From Salarchaeum japonicum_A (GTDB lineage Archaea > Halobacteriota > Halobacteria > Halobacteriales > Halobacteriaceae), in NCBI RefSeq assembly GCF_049705945.1, contig NZ_JBNAMV010000004.1, forward strand, positions 186,001 through 250,000: a stretch of 64,000 nucleotides of DNA, in the 5' to 3' direction. Shown one piece after another: positions 23,563 to 32,816 of this stretch. The first letter of the stretch is position 1. Every line of letters starts with the position of its first letter. Position numbers and translations under genes: made by a program. The notes beneath the pieces were generated by a model. The model worked only from the letters and a program-made list of their open reading frames with translations, was not told the origin of the DNA and did no database searches.

Positions 23563-26085
23563 ATGTCACTGGCAACGCGGTTCGCGGGGTTCGTCACGGA
23601 CCACAGCAAGGTCGTCGTCGCCGTCCTCCTCGTCGCGACGCTCGCAGTCGGCGCGGGCGCGGCGAACGTCGACGGCGGCCTCACCATCGCCGGGTTCAGC
23701 AGCGACTCACCCGAGGCCGACGCGTACGACTACGCCCAAGAGAACTTCCGAACCGACGGCGAGAACACGACCGTCGTGCAGGTCGTGATACGGGACGAGA
23801 ACGCGCTCTCGAAGGAGAGCCTGCTCGCCAGCCTCCGCTTCCAGCAGGAGGCGCGCGCCGCCGCGAGCGTGAATCAAACCCTCCGCGACGACCGGGCGTT
23901 CGTCGACCTCGCGTCCGTCGTCGCCACCGCCGCCATCCACGCGGAGGACGGCGCGAACGCGACCGGGACGCCGTCGCTCGACGCGCAGAGGGCGCAACTG
24001 GAGGCGATGACGGCGGGCGAAGTCGAGGACGCGGTCGCGCGCGTGCTCGACCCCGACGCCTCGATACCGGGCGCCGACCCGTACTCGCTCCTCCCGACGG
24101 ACTACACGCCGGGCGCGACTACCGCCGACGCACGCGTCGTCTACGTCTTCCAGGACACCACGGGCGCGACCGGCGACGACCTCCCGGAGCGCATCGCCGC
24201 CGCCCAACTCGACCTCAAGGCCATCGCCGCGGACACCCTGCCCGGTGAGAGCTTCGTGTTCGGCGCGGGCATCGTGAGCGAGGAGAGCACGCAAGCCACC
24301 GGCGAGAGCTTCGCCATCATCTCGCCCGTCGCCTTCCTCCTCATCATCCTCGTCCTCGGACTCGCGTACCGCGACGTCTTCGACGTGCTGTACGGCCTGC
24401 TCGGCGTCGCGCTCACGCTCGTCTGGATGTTCGGGTTCATGGGCTGGGCGGGCATCGGCCTCACCCAGATACTCATCGCCGTTCCGTTCCTCCTCGTCGG
24501 CCTCTCCATCGACTACGCCCTTCACGTCGTGATGCGCTACCGGGAAGCCCGCGCCGACGACCCCACGCGCTCCCGGCGCGAAGCGATGCGGCGCGGCCTC
24601 GCCGGCGTCGCCGTCGCGCTGGCCGCCGCGACGTTCACTACCGCCGTCGGCTTCCTCTCCAACGCCGTCAGTCCCGTCGGTTCCATCCGGGACTTCGGCG
24701 TCGTGAGCGCCGCCGGCATCGCCGCCGCCTTCCTCGTGTTCGCGCTTCTCCTTCCCGCGCTCAAACTCGAACTCGACGGCCTGCTCGCCCGCGTCGGCCT
24801 CGACCGCCGGGCGTCGCCGTTCGGTCGCGGCGGCGTCGCGGGCCGCCTGCTCGGCGTTGGCGCGACCGCCGCCCGCCGCTCACCGCGGGCGATTCTCGTC
24901 GTCGCACTCGTCCTCACCGTCGCCGGTGGTGCGGTCGTCACGGACATCGACACCACCACCGATCAGACCGACTTCCTCCCGCGCGACTCGCCCGACTGGA
25001 TGGACTCCCTCCCCGGCCCCTTCCAACCGAGCGACTACAGTCTCGTGGAGAACGCCGAGTACCTCCAGGACTCCTTCGTGCAGGACCGCGACCAGTCCAC
25101 TGGCCTTCTCCTCGTTCGCGGTGACGTGACGAACCCGCGGATGCTCGACGCGCTCGACGCGGGGCGCGCCGACCTCCGGAACGCGAGTTCGACGGTGACG
25201 CTCGCCGACGGAACCCTGTCCGCGACGGGGCCGCTGGAGACCATCGACACCGTCGCCGCGCGTAACGACACCGTCGCCGCCGTCGTCGCGGACGCCGACA
25301 CCGACGGCGACGGCGTACCCGACGAGGACCTCGCAGCGGTGTACGACGCAGTCTACGCCGCCGCGCCCGACGACGCGGCCGCCGTCATCGCCCGCGAGAA
25401 CGGCGAGTACGGCGCGCTCCGCGTCGCCGTCTCCATCGCCGGGAGCGCCGAACCCGGAACCGTCACGGGCGAACTCCGTGACGTTGCCACCACCGTCGAA
25501 GACGAGAGCGGCGTCGCCACCATCGCCACCGGCCAGCCCGTCGTGAACTACCTCGTCCAGCAGAGCGTGCTCCGGACGCTCGTCGAGGGCTTCCTCATCA
25601 CCGCCGGCGTCATCCTCGCCTTCCTCACCGTCATCTTCTGGACGCGCTACCGCTCCCTGACGCTCGGCGCGGTCGTGCTCGCGCCCGTCGTCGCCGCGCA
25701 GGCGTGGCTGTTCGGCACGATGTACCTCGCCGGCCTCCCCTACACGACCGAGACGGCCATCATCGCCGCCATCGGCATCGGTATCGGCGTCGACTACGCC
25801 ATCCACATCGGCGAACGGTTCGTCGACGAGTACGACGGCGAGAACGCCCCCGAAGCGCTCTCGCGCACGCTCACTGGAACCGGTGGCGCGCTCCTCGCGA
25901 GCGCGGGCACGACCGTCGCCGGGTTCGGCGTGCTCGCGCTCGCGCTCGTCCCATCCCTCCAGCGGTTCGGGTTCGTGACGAGCGTCGCCATCGCGTACGC
26001 GTTCCTCGCGAGCGTCCTCGTCCTCCCGAGCCTCCTCGCGGTCTGGACGCGGTATACGGACGCCGCCGTCACCCGGACGGACTAA
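23563..26085 (+). CDS. MMPL/RND-family membrane exporter
   Basis: An 840-residue RND-superfamily protein resembling the archaeal hydrophobe/amphiphile efflux-3 group. Helix 1 is at about 16-36, followed by a large outer loop. A six-helix block (about 235-400) contains GLSIDYALHVVMRYREA. A second outer loop and a second block follow, with GIGIGVDYAIHIGERFVDE. The paired Asp residues in these helices (SIDYA and GVDYA) are proton-relay candidates. The ATG at 23563 is preferred to an upstream GTG for its normal N-terminus and TATA spacing. Cargo is unknown, with lipid or hydrophobic drug plausible. Confidence 0.9.
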   Translation: MSLATRFAGFVTDHSKVVVAVLLVATLAVGAGAANVDGGLTIAGFSSDSPEADAYDYAQENFRTDGENTTVVQVVIRDENALSKESLLASLRFQQEARAAASVNQTLRDDRAFVDLASVVATAAIHAEDGANATGTPSLDAQRAQLEAMTAGEVEDAVARVLDPDASIPGADPYSLLPTDYTPGATTADARVVYVFQDTTGATGDDLPERIAAAQLDLKAIAADTLPGESFVFGAGIVSEESTQATGESFAIISPVAFLLIILVLGLAYRDVFDVLYGLLGVALTLVWMFGFMGWAGIGLTQILIAVPFLLVGLSIDYALHVVMRYREARADDPTRSRREAMRRGLAGVAVALAAATFTTAVGFLSNAVSPVGSIRDFGVVSAAGIAAAFLVFALLLPALKLELDGLLARVGLDRRASPFGRGGVAGRLLGVGATAARRSPRAILVVALVLTVAGGAVVTDIDTTTDQTDFLPRDSPDWMDSLPGPFQPSDYSLVENAEYLQDSFVQDRDQSTGLLLVRGDVTNPRMLDALDAGRADLRNASSTVTLADGTLSATGPLETIDTVAARNDTVAAVVADADTDGDGVPDEDLAAVYDAVYAAAPDDAAAVIARENGEYGALRVAVSIAGSAEPGTVTGELRDVATTVEDESGVATIATGQPVVNYLVQQSVLRTLVEGFLITAGVILAFLTVIFWTRYRSLTLGAVVLAPVVAAQAWLFGTMYLAGLPYTTETAIIAAIGIGIGVDYAIHIGERFVDEYDGENAPEALSRTLTGTGGALLASAGTTVAGFGVLALALVPSLQRFGFVTSVAIAYAFLASVLVLPSLLAVWTRYTDAAVTRTD

Positions 26086-26534
26086 TCGCCGAAGGGGTCG
26101 AACCGCCGGCCGGTGAGCGTCCGCGGTTTCAGCCAGAACAAGCGGAGGTCTGCTTCCTCGATGGGGACGCCGGACTCGTCGAGCGCCGTGAACACGGCGT
26201 TGTCGGCGAGCGCGGAGAGCGCGTCGGGGACCTCATCGTCGTCCGCCGGGGAGAGCGGGCCCTGTGCGACGACGCTCGTCGCGCGCAAGTCGTCGCGCAG
26301 TTCGAACACCGTGAACGACGCCGTGCGGGTGGTCGTCACGAAGTCGCGCTTCCTGCTCCACGGGGCGTCCGCGAACTGCAAGCAGATGAGGCGGTCGTCG
26401 CCGTCGTAGCCGTAGGATATCGGGAGGCCGTACGCGTCGCCGTCGGCGGCGAGGGAGAGCACGCCGACGCCGTGCTCGCGGAGGAACGCGTCTACTTCGT
26501 CGTCGCTCAACTGGAGGGCGGGGCGGCGGTCCAT
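26082..26534 (-). CDS. Pyridoxamine 5'-phosphate oxidase-like FMN-binding protein
   Basis: A 150-residue split-barrel protein. It has the typical N-terminal SDDEVDAFLREHGVGVLSLA, then GLPISYGYDGDDRLICLQFADAP and the strand SFTVFELRDDL. The family binds FMN or F420. This small haloarchaeal branch has no defined substrate, and true PNP oxidase activity is not implied. The stop shares CTAA with the MMPL gene stop. It lies 43 bases downstream of proA and could be the last gene of that transcript. Confidence 0.82.
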   Translation of the reverse strand: MDRRPALQLSDDEVDAFLREHGVGVLSLAADGDAYGLPISYGYDGDDRLICLQFADAPWSRKRDFVTTTRTASFTVFELRDDLRATSVVAQGPLSPADDDEVPDALSALADNAVFTALDESGVPIEEADLRLFWLKPRTLTGRRFDPFGD

Positions 26535-26577
26535 ACCCCGGAATTTTCAGAAGAACGCGTAAAGTCGTTGGTGTCCG

Positions 26578-27888
26578 TTAGGGCGTCCACTCGCCGTCGA
26601 AGTCCTCGTGCGTGAAGGGCTGGGCGTCCTCGCCCGAGTAGGCGGCGACGAGGTGGCCGTCCCCCTCCAAGTAGTACTTGTAGGTGGTGAGGCCGTCCAA
26701 TCCGACGGGGCCGCGGGCGTGCGTCTTTCCGGTGCTGATGCCGACTTCCGCGCCGAGACCGTACCGGTAGCCGTCCGCGAACCGCGTGGAGGCGTTGTGG
26801 AAGACGCTCGCGGCGTCGATGCCCTGCATGAACACCGCGGCGTGCTCGTCGTCCTCGGTGACGATGGACTCCGTGTGCTTCGAGCCGTGCGTGTTCACGT
26901 GGTCGACGGCGTCGTACACGTCCTCGACGACCTTGATTGCGAGTTCGAGGTCGCCGTACTCGCTGTCCCAGTCGTCGTCCGTCACGGGGTCGATATCAAC
27001 GATTTCGCGTGTGCGTTGGTCGCCGCGCAGCGTCACGTCGGCGTCCCGGTAGCGCGACACAATCTCCGGGAGGAACTCGGACGCGATGGAGTCGTGGACG
27101 AGCAGGGTCTCGACGGCGTTGCACACGGCGGGGTACTGGACTTTCGCGTCGAACGCCACGTCCGCGGCCATGTCGAGGTCCGCGGCGTCGTCCACGAACA
27201 CGTGACAGATACCCTCGGTGTGTCCGAGCACGGGAATCTGCGTGTTGTCCTGGATGTAGGAGACGAACGCGGAGGAGCCGCGGGGCATCACGAGGTCGAC
27301 GCTGTCGTCCATGTCGAGCAGTCGGTCGACGTCCTCGCGGGCCTCGATGAGCTGCGCCCAGCCCGGCGACACGTCGTCCGCGACTTCGGTGATGATGTCG
27401 TAGAGGACGCGGTTCGATTCGCTCGCCTCGCTCCCGCCCTTCAGGAGGACGGCGTTCCCGGACTTCAAGGCGAGCGCCGCTATCTGGACGAGCGCGTCCG
27501 GCCGCGACTCGAACACGGTGGCGACGACGCCGATGGGCACGGAGACCTTGTAGAGGTCGAGGCCGTCGTCGAGTTCGCGCGCGGAGAGCGTGCGGCCGAG
27601 CGGGTCGTCCTGGCCCGCGACGGACTCCACCATCCCCGAGATGTCCTCGACCTTCGACTCGTCGAGGCGGAGGCGGTCGACGAGCGCCGCGGAGTACTCG
27701 CCGCGCTCGTGCGCCGCTTCTGCGGCCGCCACGTCGGTTTCGTTCGCGTCGAGTATCTCGTCGGTGCGCTCGCGGAGCGCGTCCGCGATGGATTGGAGCG
27801 CGTCGTTGCGTTCGTCCTCGGGGACGTTCGCGAGGTCGAGCGCAGCGCGTTCGGCCGCGTCCACCTTCTCGCGTGTGCTCTCAGTCAT
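26578..27888 (-). CDS. proA: Gamma-glutamyl phosphate reductase
   Basis: A 436-residue NADPH-dependent enzyme that converts gamma-glutamyl phosphate to glutamate semialdehyde, the second step of proline synthesis. The catalytic Cys256 lies in VQYPAVCNAVETLL. Cofactor-binding signatures VIFESRPDA-like (VVATVFESRPDA) and LLKGGSEASESNR are present. The start ATG at 27888 overlaps the proB end by eight bases, giving the normal MTESTREKVD N-terminus. The gene order proC-proB-proA makes this a full proline pathway. Confidence 0.95.
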   Translation of the reverse strand: MTESTREKVDAAERAALDLANVPEDERNDALQSIADALRERTDEILDANETDVAAAEAAHERGEYSAALVDRLRLDESKVEDISGMVESVAGQDDPLGRTLSARELDDGLDLYKVSVPIGVVATVFESRPDALVQIAALALKSGNAVLLKGGSEASESNRVLYDIITEVADDVSPGWAQLIEAREDVDRLLDMDDSVDLVMPRGSSAFVSYIQDNTQIPVLGHTEGICHVFVDDAADLDMAADVAFDAKVQYPAVCNAVETLLVHDSIASEFLPEIVSRYRDADVTLRGDQRTREIVDIDPVTDDDWDSEYGDLELAIKVVEDVYDAVDHVNTHGSKHTESIVTEDDEHAAVFMQGIDAASVFHNASTRFADGYRYGLGAEVGISTGKTHARGPVGLDGLTTYKYYLEGDGHLVAAYSGEDAQPFTHEDFDGEWTP

Positions 27889-28741
27889 CGTTCTGGATGG
27901 GTACGAATACGGTGCCCGTGGGCTTCCCGGTGGCGATTCGCTCCAGCACGTCCGGCGTCTCGGAGCCCGCGATAATCGCGGGAATGCCGTGTTCGGCGGC
28001 GGCGCGCGCACGTTCGACCTTCGTCAGAATGCCGCCGAACGACCCGGTTGCCGTCTCCTCGATGACCCGCTGAACTTCGGCGTAGTTCTCGCCGACCGCC
28101 TCAATGCGGTGCGCGGCTGGGTCCCGCTTCGGATTCCCCGTGTAGACGCCGTCCACGTCCGTCAGGGTGACGAGGAGGTCGACGCCGACGCCGATGGCGA
28201 CCGACGCGGAGAGCATGTCGTTGTCCCCGATGCGAATCTCCTCAGTCGCGACCGCGTCGTTCTCGTTGATGATGGGGACGACGCCCCAGTCGAGGAGGGT
28301 GTCGACCGTGTTCTGGACGTTCGTGAACCGCTCGGGGTTCGAGAGGTCGTGCTCCGTGAGGAGGAGTTGGGCTATCTTCTGGTCGTAGCGCTCGAAGCTC
28401 TGCGTGTAGTGACGCATCAGGTGGCTCTGACCCACCGTCGAGAGCGCCTGACTCTCTTCCAGCGTATGGCTCTCCCGGTCGGTGTCCTCGATGGCGTCGA
28501 TGCGGCCGATACCCGCGCCGACCGCGCCAGAGGATACGAGCAACACGTCCGTCCCGCGCTCGCGGAGGGCGACGATGTCGTCCACGAGCTTGTCGAGTTT
28601 CTCGCGGTCGAGCCGCGAGTCCTCGTCCGTGAGCGAGTTCGTGCCCGCCTTCACGACGACGCGGTCGGCGCTCGCCGCCCGCTCGCGCGCCCGCTCCACG
28701 CTCTCGGAACTGACTCGTGCGACGGCGCGTTCCTCACTCAT
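27881..28741 (-). CDS. proB: Glutamate 5-kinase
   Basis: A 286-residue amino acid kinase-fold enzyme that phosphorylates glutamate with ATP, the committed step of proline synthesis. Visible motifs are VVKAGTNSL, VLLVSSGAVGAGIGRI and PIINENDAVATEEIRIGDND. There is no C-terminal PUA domain, unlike E. coli ProB, so feedback control may differ. It overlaps proC and proA by eight bases each, indicating translational coupling. Confidence 0.94.
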   Translation of the reverse strand: MSEERAVARVSSESVERARERAASADRVVVKAGTNSLTDEDSRLDREKLDKLVDDIVALRERGTDVLLVSSGAVGAGIGRIDAIEDTDRESHTLEESQALSTVGQSHLMRHYTQSFERYDQKIAQLLLTEHDLSNPERFTNVQNTVDTLLDWGVVPIINENDAVATEEIRIGDNDMLSASVAIGVGVDLLVTLTDVDGVYTGNPKRDPAAHRIEAVGENYAEVQRVIEETATGSFGGILTKVERARAAAEHGIPAIIAGSETPDVLERIATGKPTGTVFVPIQNDD

Positions 28742-29507
28742 CGTAGTCGTCCGCGAGTTCCCGAGAGCGCTTCTCGGCCGCTTCGACCGCCTTCCGGACG
28801 GCGGCGTCGGCGTCGCTGTCCCAGAGGACGTCCATCCCTTCGATGGTCGTCCCGTTCGGCGAGCAGACGGCTTCGATGAGTTCGTCGACGCTCCGGTCGT
28901 CCCGGAGCACCGTCTCGGCCGCGCCCTTGAACGTCTGCGCCGCCAGCACTTCCGCCTGCTCGGGGTCGAGTCCGCCGTCCACGCCCGCGTCCTTCACGGC
29001 CTCGATGAGGTAGAACGCGAACGCGGGCCCGCTCCCGTTCACCGCGGTCGCCGTGTCCATCAGCTCCTCGGGCACCTCGACGTACTCGCCGAGCGCGTCC
29101 AGGATGGCGCGCACCTCGTCCGTCACGCCCGTCTCGGTGACCGCCGCGGCCATGTCGCGGCTGGCGGCCGCGAGGTTCGGCATCACCCGCACCACGTCCG
29201 CGTCCGTTCGCGCGTCCACGAAACCGCGGGAGACGCCCGCGGCGAGCGTGACGAGCGTCTGTCCCGCGCGGAGGTCGAGGTCGTCGAGGACGTGCGGGAC
29301 GATGTCGGGTTTCACCGCGATAACCACGACGTCCGCGTCCCGTGCCGCCCCGATATCGGTGGTCGTCTCGGCCGCGAACGGCGCGACCTCGGCGAGCGCG
29401 TCCTCGTCGAGGTCGATAGCCGTGACGTGGTAGCCGTCCGTCCGTGCGAGTCCGCGGACGAACGCCCCGCCCATGTTCCCGCAGCCGATCACACTCACGC
29501 GTGTCAT
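28734..29507 (-). CDS. proC: Pyrroline-5-carboxylate reductase
   Basis: A 257-residue reductase for the last step, P5C to proline. The N-terminal Rossmann motif is VIGCGNMGGA (6-15), the dinucleotide region VVVIAVKPDIV follows, and the C-terminal family signature is VNGSGPAFAFYLIEA. It is first of the proCBA set. A minus-strand TATA-like CCTATACTCG near 29537-29546 is about 30 bases ahead of the ATG, so it probably has its own leaderless promoter separate from the arginase gene. Confidence 0.94.
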   Translation of the reverse strand: MTRVSVIGCGNMGGAFVRGLARTDGYHVTAIDLDEDALAEVAPFAAETTTDIGAARDADVVVIAVKPDIVPHVLDDLDLRAGQTLVTLAAGVSRGFVDARTDADVVRVMPNLAAASRDMAAAVTETGVTDEVRAILDALGEYVEVPEELMDTATAVNGSGPAFAFYLIEAVKDAGVDGGLDPEQAEVLAAQTFKGAAETVLRDDRSVDELIEAVCSPNGTTIEGMDVLWDSDADAAVRKAVEAAEKRSRELADDYDE

Positions 29508-29570
29508 AGCTAGGCGGAAGGGATAGACGAGTATAGGGACTGCGCTTAGCGCAAGCGCGTGACGGCGCGC

Positions 29571-30491
29571 TTAGAGGATGCGTTTGCCGAGCGCGCTCGC
29601 CGCGAGTTCGGCCGCCATCTCCGCCGTGCGATTGCGTTCGTCCAGAATCGGGTTCACTTCCACGAGTTCGAAGCTACGCAGGAGGTCCTCCTCGCGGTCG
29701 CGGGCGGCGACGCGTTCGAGCGCCGCGTGCGCCTCCCGGTACGTGACGCCGCCGCGGACGGGCGTACCGACGCCGGGCGCTTCGTTCGGGTCGAGCCAGT
29801 CGAGGTCGAGGCTGACGTGCACGCCGTCCACACCGCGGCTGGCGATGTCGATGGCTTCGTCGACGACCGAGAGCAGTCCCTGTTCGTCGATGTCGCTCAT
29901 CGTGAACGCCGTCATCTCGCTCTCCAAAATGTCAGCGCGCTCGTCCGCGTCGAGCGACCGCAAGCCGACGAGGGCGACGTTCTCCTCCCGGAGGCCCGTG
30001 GCGTTCGCCCACTCGGTGTCCGCGAACGACCCCTTCCCGAGCGCGGCGGCGAGCGGCATCCCGTGGACGTTCCCGGACGGACTGGTCTCGGGCGTGTTGA
30101 AGTCGCCGTGCGCGTCGAACCAGATCGCGCCGATTTCGGCGTCGCGCGCGCTCCCGACGAGGCTGCCGATGGCGATGGAGTGGTCGCCACCGAGCGCGAG
30201 CGGAAGGTCGTCGTCGTCGATCGCGTCGGCGACTGCGTCCGCGAGTTCCGCCGAGACCTCGCGGGTCTCCCGGAGGAACTTCGCGCGGCCCGACGCGGGG
30301 CGGTCGCGGTCGGGGTCGCGCTCCTCCGCGCGCGGCACCGCGAGGTCGCCGGCGTCGGTCGTTGTCGCGCCGGTCGTCGCTATCTGGTCGGCGAGGCCCG
30401 CGTACCGGATGGCGGACGGTCCCATGTCGACGCCGCGTCGGTTCGCGCCGTAGTCGGAGGGCGCGCCGATGATGCGAACTGAACGAGACAT
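29571..30491 (-). CDS. rocF: Arginase-family ureohydrolase
   Basis: A 306-residue manganese ureohydrolase. Metal ligands are visible: GGDHS with His104, WFDAHGDFN with Asp126, His128 and Asp130, and SLDLDWLDP with Asp229 and Asp231. The N-terminal GAPSDYGANRRGVDMGPSAIR and DAHGDFNTPETSPSGNVHGMP favour arginase (arginine to ornithine and urea) over agmatinase. It lies next to proCBA, suggesting coupling of arginine breakdown to proline or glutamate metabolism. There is a 63-base gap to proC. Confidence 0.9.
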   Translation of the reverse strand: MSRSVRIIGAPSDYGANRRGVDMGPSAIRYAGLADQIATTGATTTDAGDLAVPRAEERDPDRDRPASGRAKFLRETREVSAELADAVADAIDDDDLPLALGGDHSIAIGSLVGSARDAEIGAIWFDAHGDFNTPETSPSGNVHGMPLAAALGKGSFADTEWANATGLREENVALVGLRSLDADERADILESEMTAFTMSDIDEQGLLSVVDEAIDIASRGVDGVHVSLDLDWLDPNEAPGVGTPVRGGVTYREAHAALERVAARDREEDLLRSFELVEVNPILDERNRTAEMAAELAASALGKRIL

Positions 30492-30516
30492 ACGGCAAAA
30501 AACGCCAGGGCCGGGT

Positions 30517-31434
30517 TTAGTCGTTCTTGTACGGCTCGCACACCAGTTCGACGCCGTCCTCGAAGTCGACTTCGGGCTCCCAGCCTGTCGCGTCCTTGAA
30601 CTTCGAGGGGTCGGCCTTCGTGTGGTAGACGTAGTTCTCGATTGGGACGGGTTCGTACTCGGGTTCGATGTCGGTGCCGAGCGCGTCGTTGATCATCGCC
30701 ACCATCTCGTTGAACGAGTACGCGTCGCCCGTGCCGAGGTTGTAGACGCCGTCGAGTTCGTTCTCCGCGGCGAGTTCAAGGCCGCGAACGATGTCGCTGA
30801 CGTGCGTGAAGTCGCGGGTCTGACTGCCGTCCCCCCAGAGGACGGGCGACTCGCCGTCCGCGATCTGGTCCGCGAACTGACTGATGGTGTTCGCGTACTC
30901 GCCCTTGTGGCCCTCGTTTCCGCCATAGCCCTGGTAGACCGAGAAGAAGCGCATTCCGGCGAGCGTGAGGTCGTGGAAGTTCGAGAAGTACTCGGCGTAG
31001 CGCTCCCGGCCGAGCATCGACGCGTCGTAGCCCGTCGACGCCTCGACCGGCATGTCCTCGGGACACGGCTCCTGCTGGCTGCCGTAAATCGAGGACGTGG
31101 ACGCGTACACGAACGTCTCGCAGCCGTCGTCGCGCGCCTGTTCGATCGTGTTCACGAACCCTTCGATGTTCACGCGAGCGCCCTCCCGGGGGTTGTCCTC
31201 CAGCATCTGCCGCGAGGACAGCGCCGCGAGGAAGAACACGACATCGACGTCGGTGGGGAGGTCGTCGTCCAGCACGTCCGCCTCGACGTACTCCACGTCG
31301 TCGCTGAGGTTCTCCGGCGTCCCCAAGTACTCGTTGTCCACCGCTATCACGTCGTTCGACTCGGCGAGGTGGTTCGCGAGGTTCGAGCCGATGAAGCCCG
31401 CACCACCCGTCACGAGAACCCGCTTTCCCTGCAT
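30517..31434 (-). CDS. NAD-dependent nucleotide-sugar epimerase/dehydratase
   Basis: A 305-residue extended SDR protein with Rossmann motif TGGAGFIGSN (9-18), similar to UDP-glucose 4-epimerases. The YxxxK active-site motif reads YDASM (136-140), with Met at the lysine position, confirmed in the DNA (ATG codon). TSSIYG at about 113-118 supplies the usual serine region. The start ATG at 31434 is supported by a minus-strand TATA-like CTTTATCC about 28 bases upstream. The sugar substrate is unknown; the missing lysine raises doubt about standard chemistry. Confidence 0.85.
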   Translation of the reverse strand: MQGKRVLVTGGAGFIGSNLANHLAESNDVIAVDNEYLGTPENLSDDVEYVEADVLDDDLPTDVDVVFFLAALSSRQMLEDNPREGARVNIEGFVNTIEQARDDGCETFVYASTSSIYGSQQEPCPEDMPVEASTGYDASMLGRERYAEYFSNFHDLTLAGMRFFSVYQGYGGNEGHKGEYANTISQFADQIADGESPVLWGDGSQTRDFTHVSDIVRGLELAAENELDGVYNLGTGDAYSFNEMVAMINDALGTDIEPEYEPVPIENYVYHTKADPSKFKDATGWEPEVDFEDGVELVCEPYKND

Positions 31435-31478
31435 ACGCGAAGCCACCCGGTCGCGCGGATAAAGCCCGTCGATTTCTG

Positions 31479-31503
31479 GACGTACGTGGGTCGCGGGTTT
31501 TAT
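31479..31503 (+). promoter_or_regulatory. Promoter of the winged-helix regulator gene with a GGACGTACGT box
   Basis: TTTTAT at 31498-31503 lies about 29 bases before ATG 31529 and decides against the in-frame ATG at 31502, which overlaps the box. Just upstream, GGACGTACGT (31479-31488) repeats the first box of the pstS promoter (13230-13239). Confidence 0.55.
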
Positions 31504-31528
31504 GCGCTGGCTGTGCGAAACAGACTCT

Positions 31529-32062
31529 ATGTCGAGCATCGAGCTGACACCCAGCCAGAAAACCATCCTGACGGCGCTCGTGAACCTCTACTCGGAGCGC
31601 GAGGAAGCCATCAAGGGGGAGGCCATCGCCGACGAGGTAAACCGGAACCCGGGTACCATCCGGAACCAGATGCAGTCCCTGAAAGCGCTTCAGCTCGTCG
31701 AAGGCGTCCCCGGCCCGAAGGGCGGGTACAAACCCACGTCGAACGCGTACAACGCGCTCGACGTGCAGGAAATAGAGAGCGCCGCAGAAGTCCCCGTCAC
31801 CCACGAGGGCGAGAGCGTGGACGACGCGAACGTTCAGGAGATAGACCTCTCCAGCGTCCACCACCCCGACCTCTGCCGGGCCGAAATCCACATGCGCGGC
31901 AGCCTCCGCGAGTTCCACGAGGGCGACCACGTCGTCGTCGGCCCGACCCCGCTCTCCAAACTCGTCATCGAGGGTATCGTGGACGGCGTGGACGACACGA
32001 ACAACGTCCTCATCCTCAAAATCGAGTCGATGGAAGCGCCCGCGGAGACGCCCGACCACTAA
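31529..32062 (+). CDS. Winged-helix transcriptional regulator, haloarchaeal type
   Basis: A 177-residue protein. Residues 5-75 form a winged helix: LTPSQKTILTALVNLYSERE, then IADEVNRNPGTIRNQMQSLKAL and the wing GPKGGYKPT. The C-terminal half (about 95-170) is a small beta-rich domain with VVGPTPLSKLVIEGIVDG, likely a sensor or oligomerisation module. It has an Rrf2/DUF293-like look, with no visible metal-binding cysteine cluster. The ligand is unknown. The TATA position fixes the start at 31529 as a leaderless ATG. Confidence 0.82.
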   Translation: MSSIELTPSQKTILTALVNLYSEREEAIKGEAIADEVNRNPGTIRNQMQSLKALQLVEGVPGPKGGYKPTSNAYNALDVQEIESAAEVPVTHEGESVDDANVQEIDLSSVHHPDLCRAEIHMRGSLREFHEGDHVVVGPTPLSKLVIEGIVDGVDDTNNVLILKIESMEAPAETPDH

Positions 32063-32130
32063 CGTCTCGAAGTCTTCTCGCATCTCTCCAACCGACAATA
32101 TTTTGTGAATATTCGACAGTTGTTCAGTTG

Positions 32131-32763
32131 ATGCCGGCCTCGCTCACACGTCGCCGAGCCCTCGCCGTCGGCGGACTCACCCTCGCGTCGCTCGCCGGGT
32201 GCACCGACTCGTCGAGCACGCCGCCAACCGCGGCGAGCGACCCGACCGACACCGCGACTACCACCAACGCCGCCTCTGCAACCACAACAACGCCGACGTG
32301 CCGACAGGTCGTCGACCTGAGCGTCAGTGCGGAATCGGCGTCCCAGGTTCGAACCGTCATCGGCGGCGAGTTCATCGCGCTCCGCTCGGTTTCGGCGACC
32401 GGCACGTACGCCGCAGTCGTCGAGAGCACTCGCGACGCCGTGCGTTCCTCGGTCGCCGAGGCCGGTCTCTCGCTGCGTTCGCTCGCGTCGTTCGACTACT
32501 GCGGCGAACCGCTCTGTGACGCCCGCGTCAAAGCACGCCTCCCAACGCAGAACGACGTGACGCCGCCGAACGAGGCGTTCCCCGACGCGGTCGCGACGTA
32601 CCGCGCGGAGACCGCGAGCACCGCGTACTGGACGGTGTACTTCCGCACCGACTCGCCCCAAGAGGCCGCAACCGCACTGGCGGACGCCGGGTACGACACG
32701 AGCGCCGCGTCCGTCTTCTCGCTCGCCGCCTGCGACGAACAGTCGACCGGAGACGGTTCGTGA
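32131..32763 (+). CDS. Haloarchaeal lipoprotein of unknown function
   Basis: A 210-residue secreted lipoprotein. The N-terminus, MPASLTRRRALAVGGLTLASLAGC, can be split into a twin-arginine signal and lipobox LAGC with Cys24. A Thr/Ala/Ser linker follows (DTATTTNAASATTTT), then two similar short alpha-beta units each ending in a Cys-containing strand. The protein has several cysteines (CRQVV, YCGEPLC, AACDE) that could pair outside the cell. No function is recognised. A TATA-like AATATTTTG about 30 bases ahead supports the ATG at 32131. Confidence 0.76.
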   Translation: MPASLTRRRALAVGGLTLASLAGCTDSSSTPPTAASDPTDTATTTNAASATTTTPTCRQVVDLSVSAESASQVRTVIGGEFIALRSVSATGTYAAVVESTRDAVRSSVAEAGLSLRSLASFDYCGEPLCDARVKARLPTQNDVTPPNEAFPDAVATYRAETASTAYWTVYFRTDSPQEAATALADAGYDTSAASVFSLAACDEQSTGDGS

Positions 32764-32816
32764 CGCTGGAACACTAATCCAAAGGCTTTGTATCGGTGGG
32801 CGTCGGATTCTCGGAT

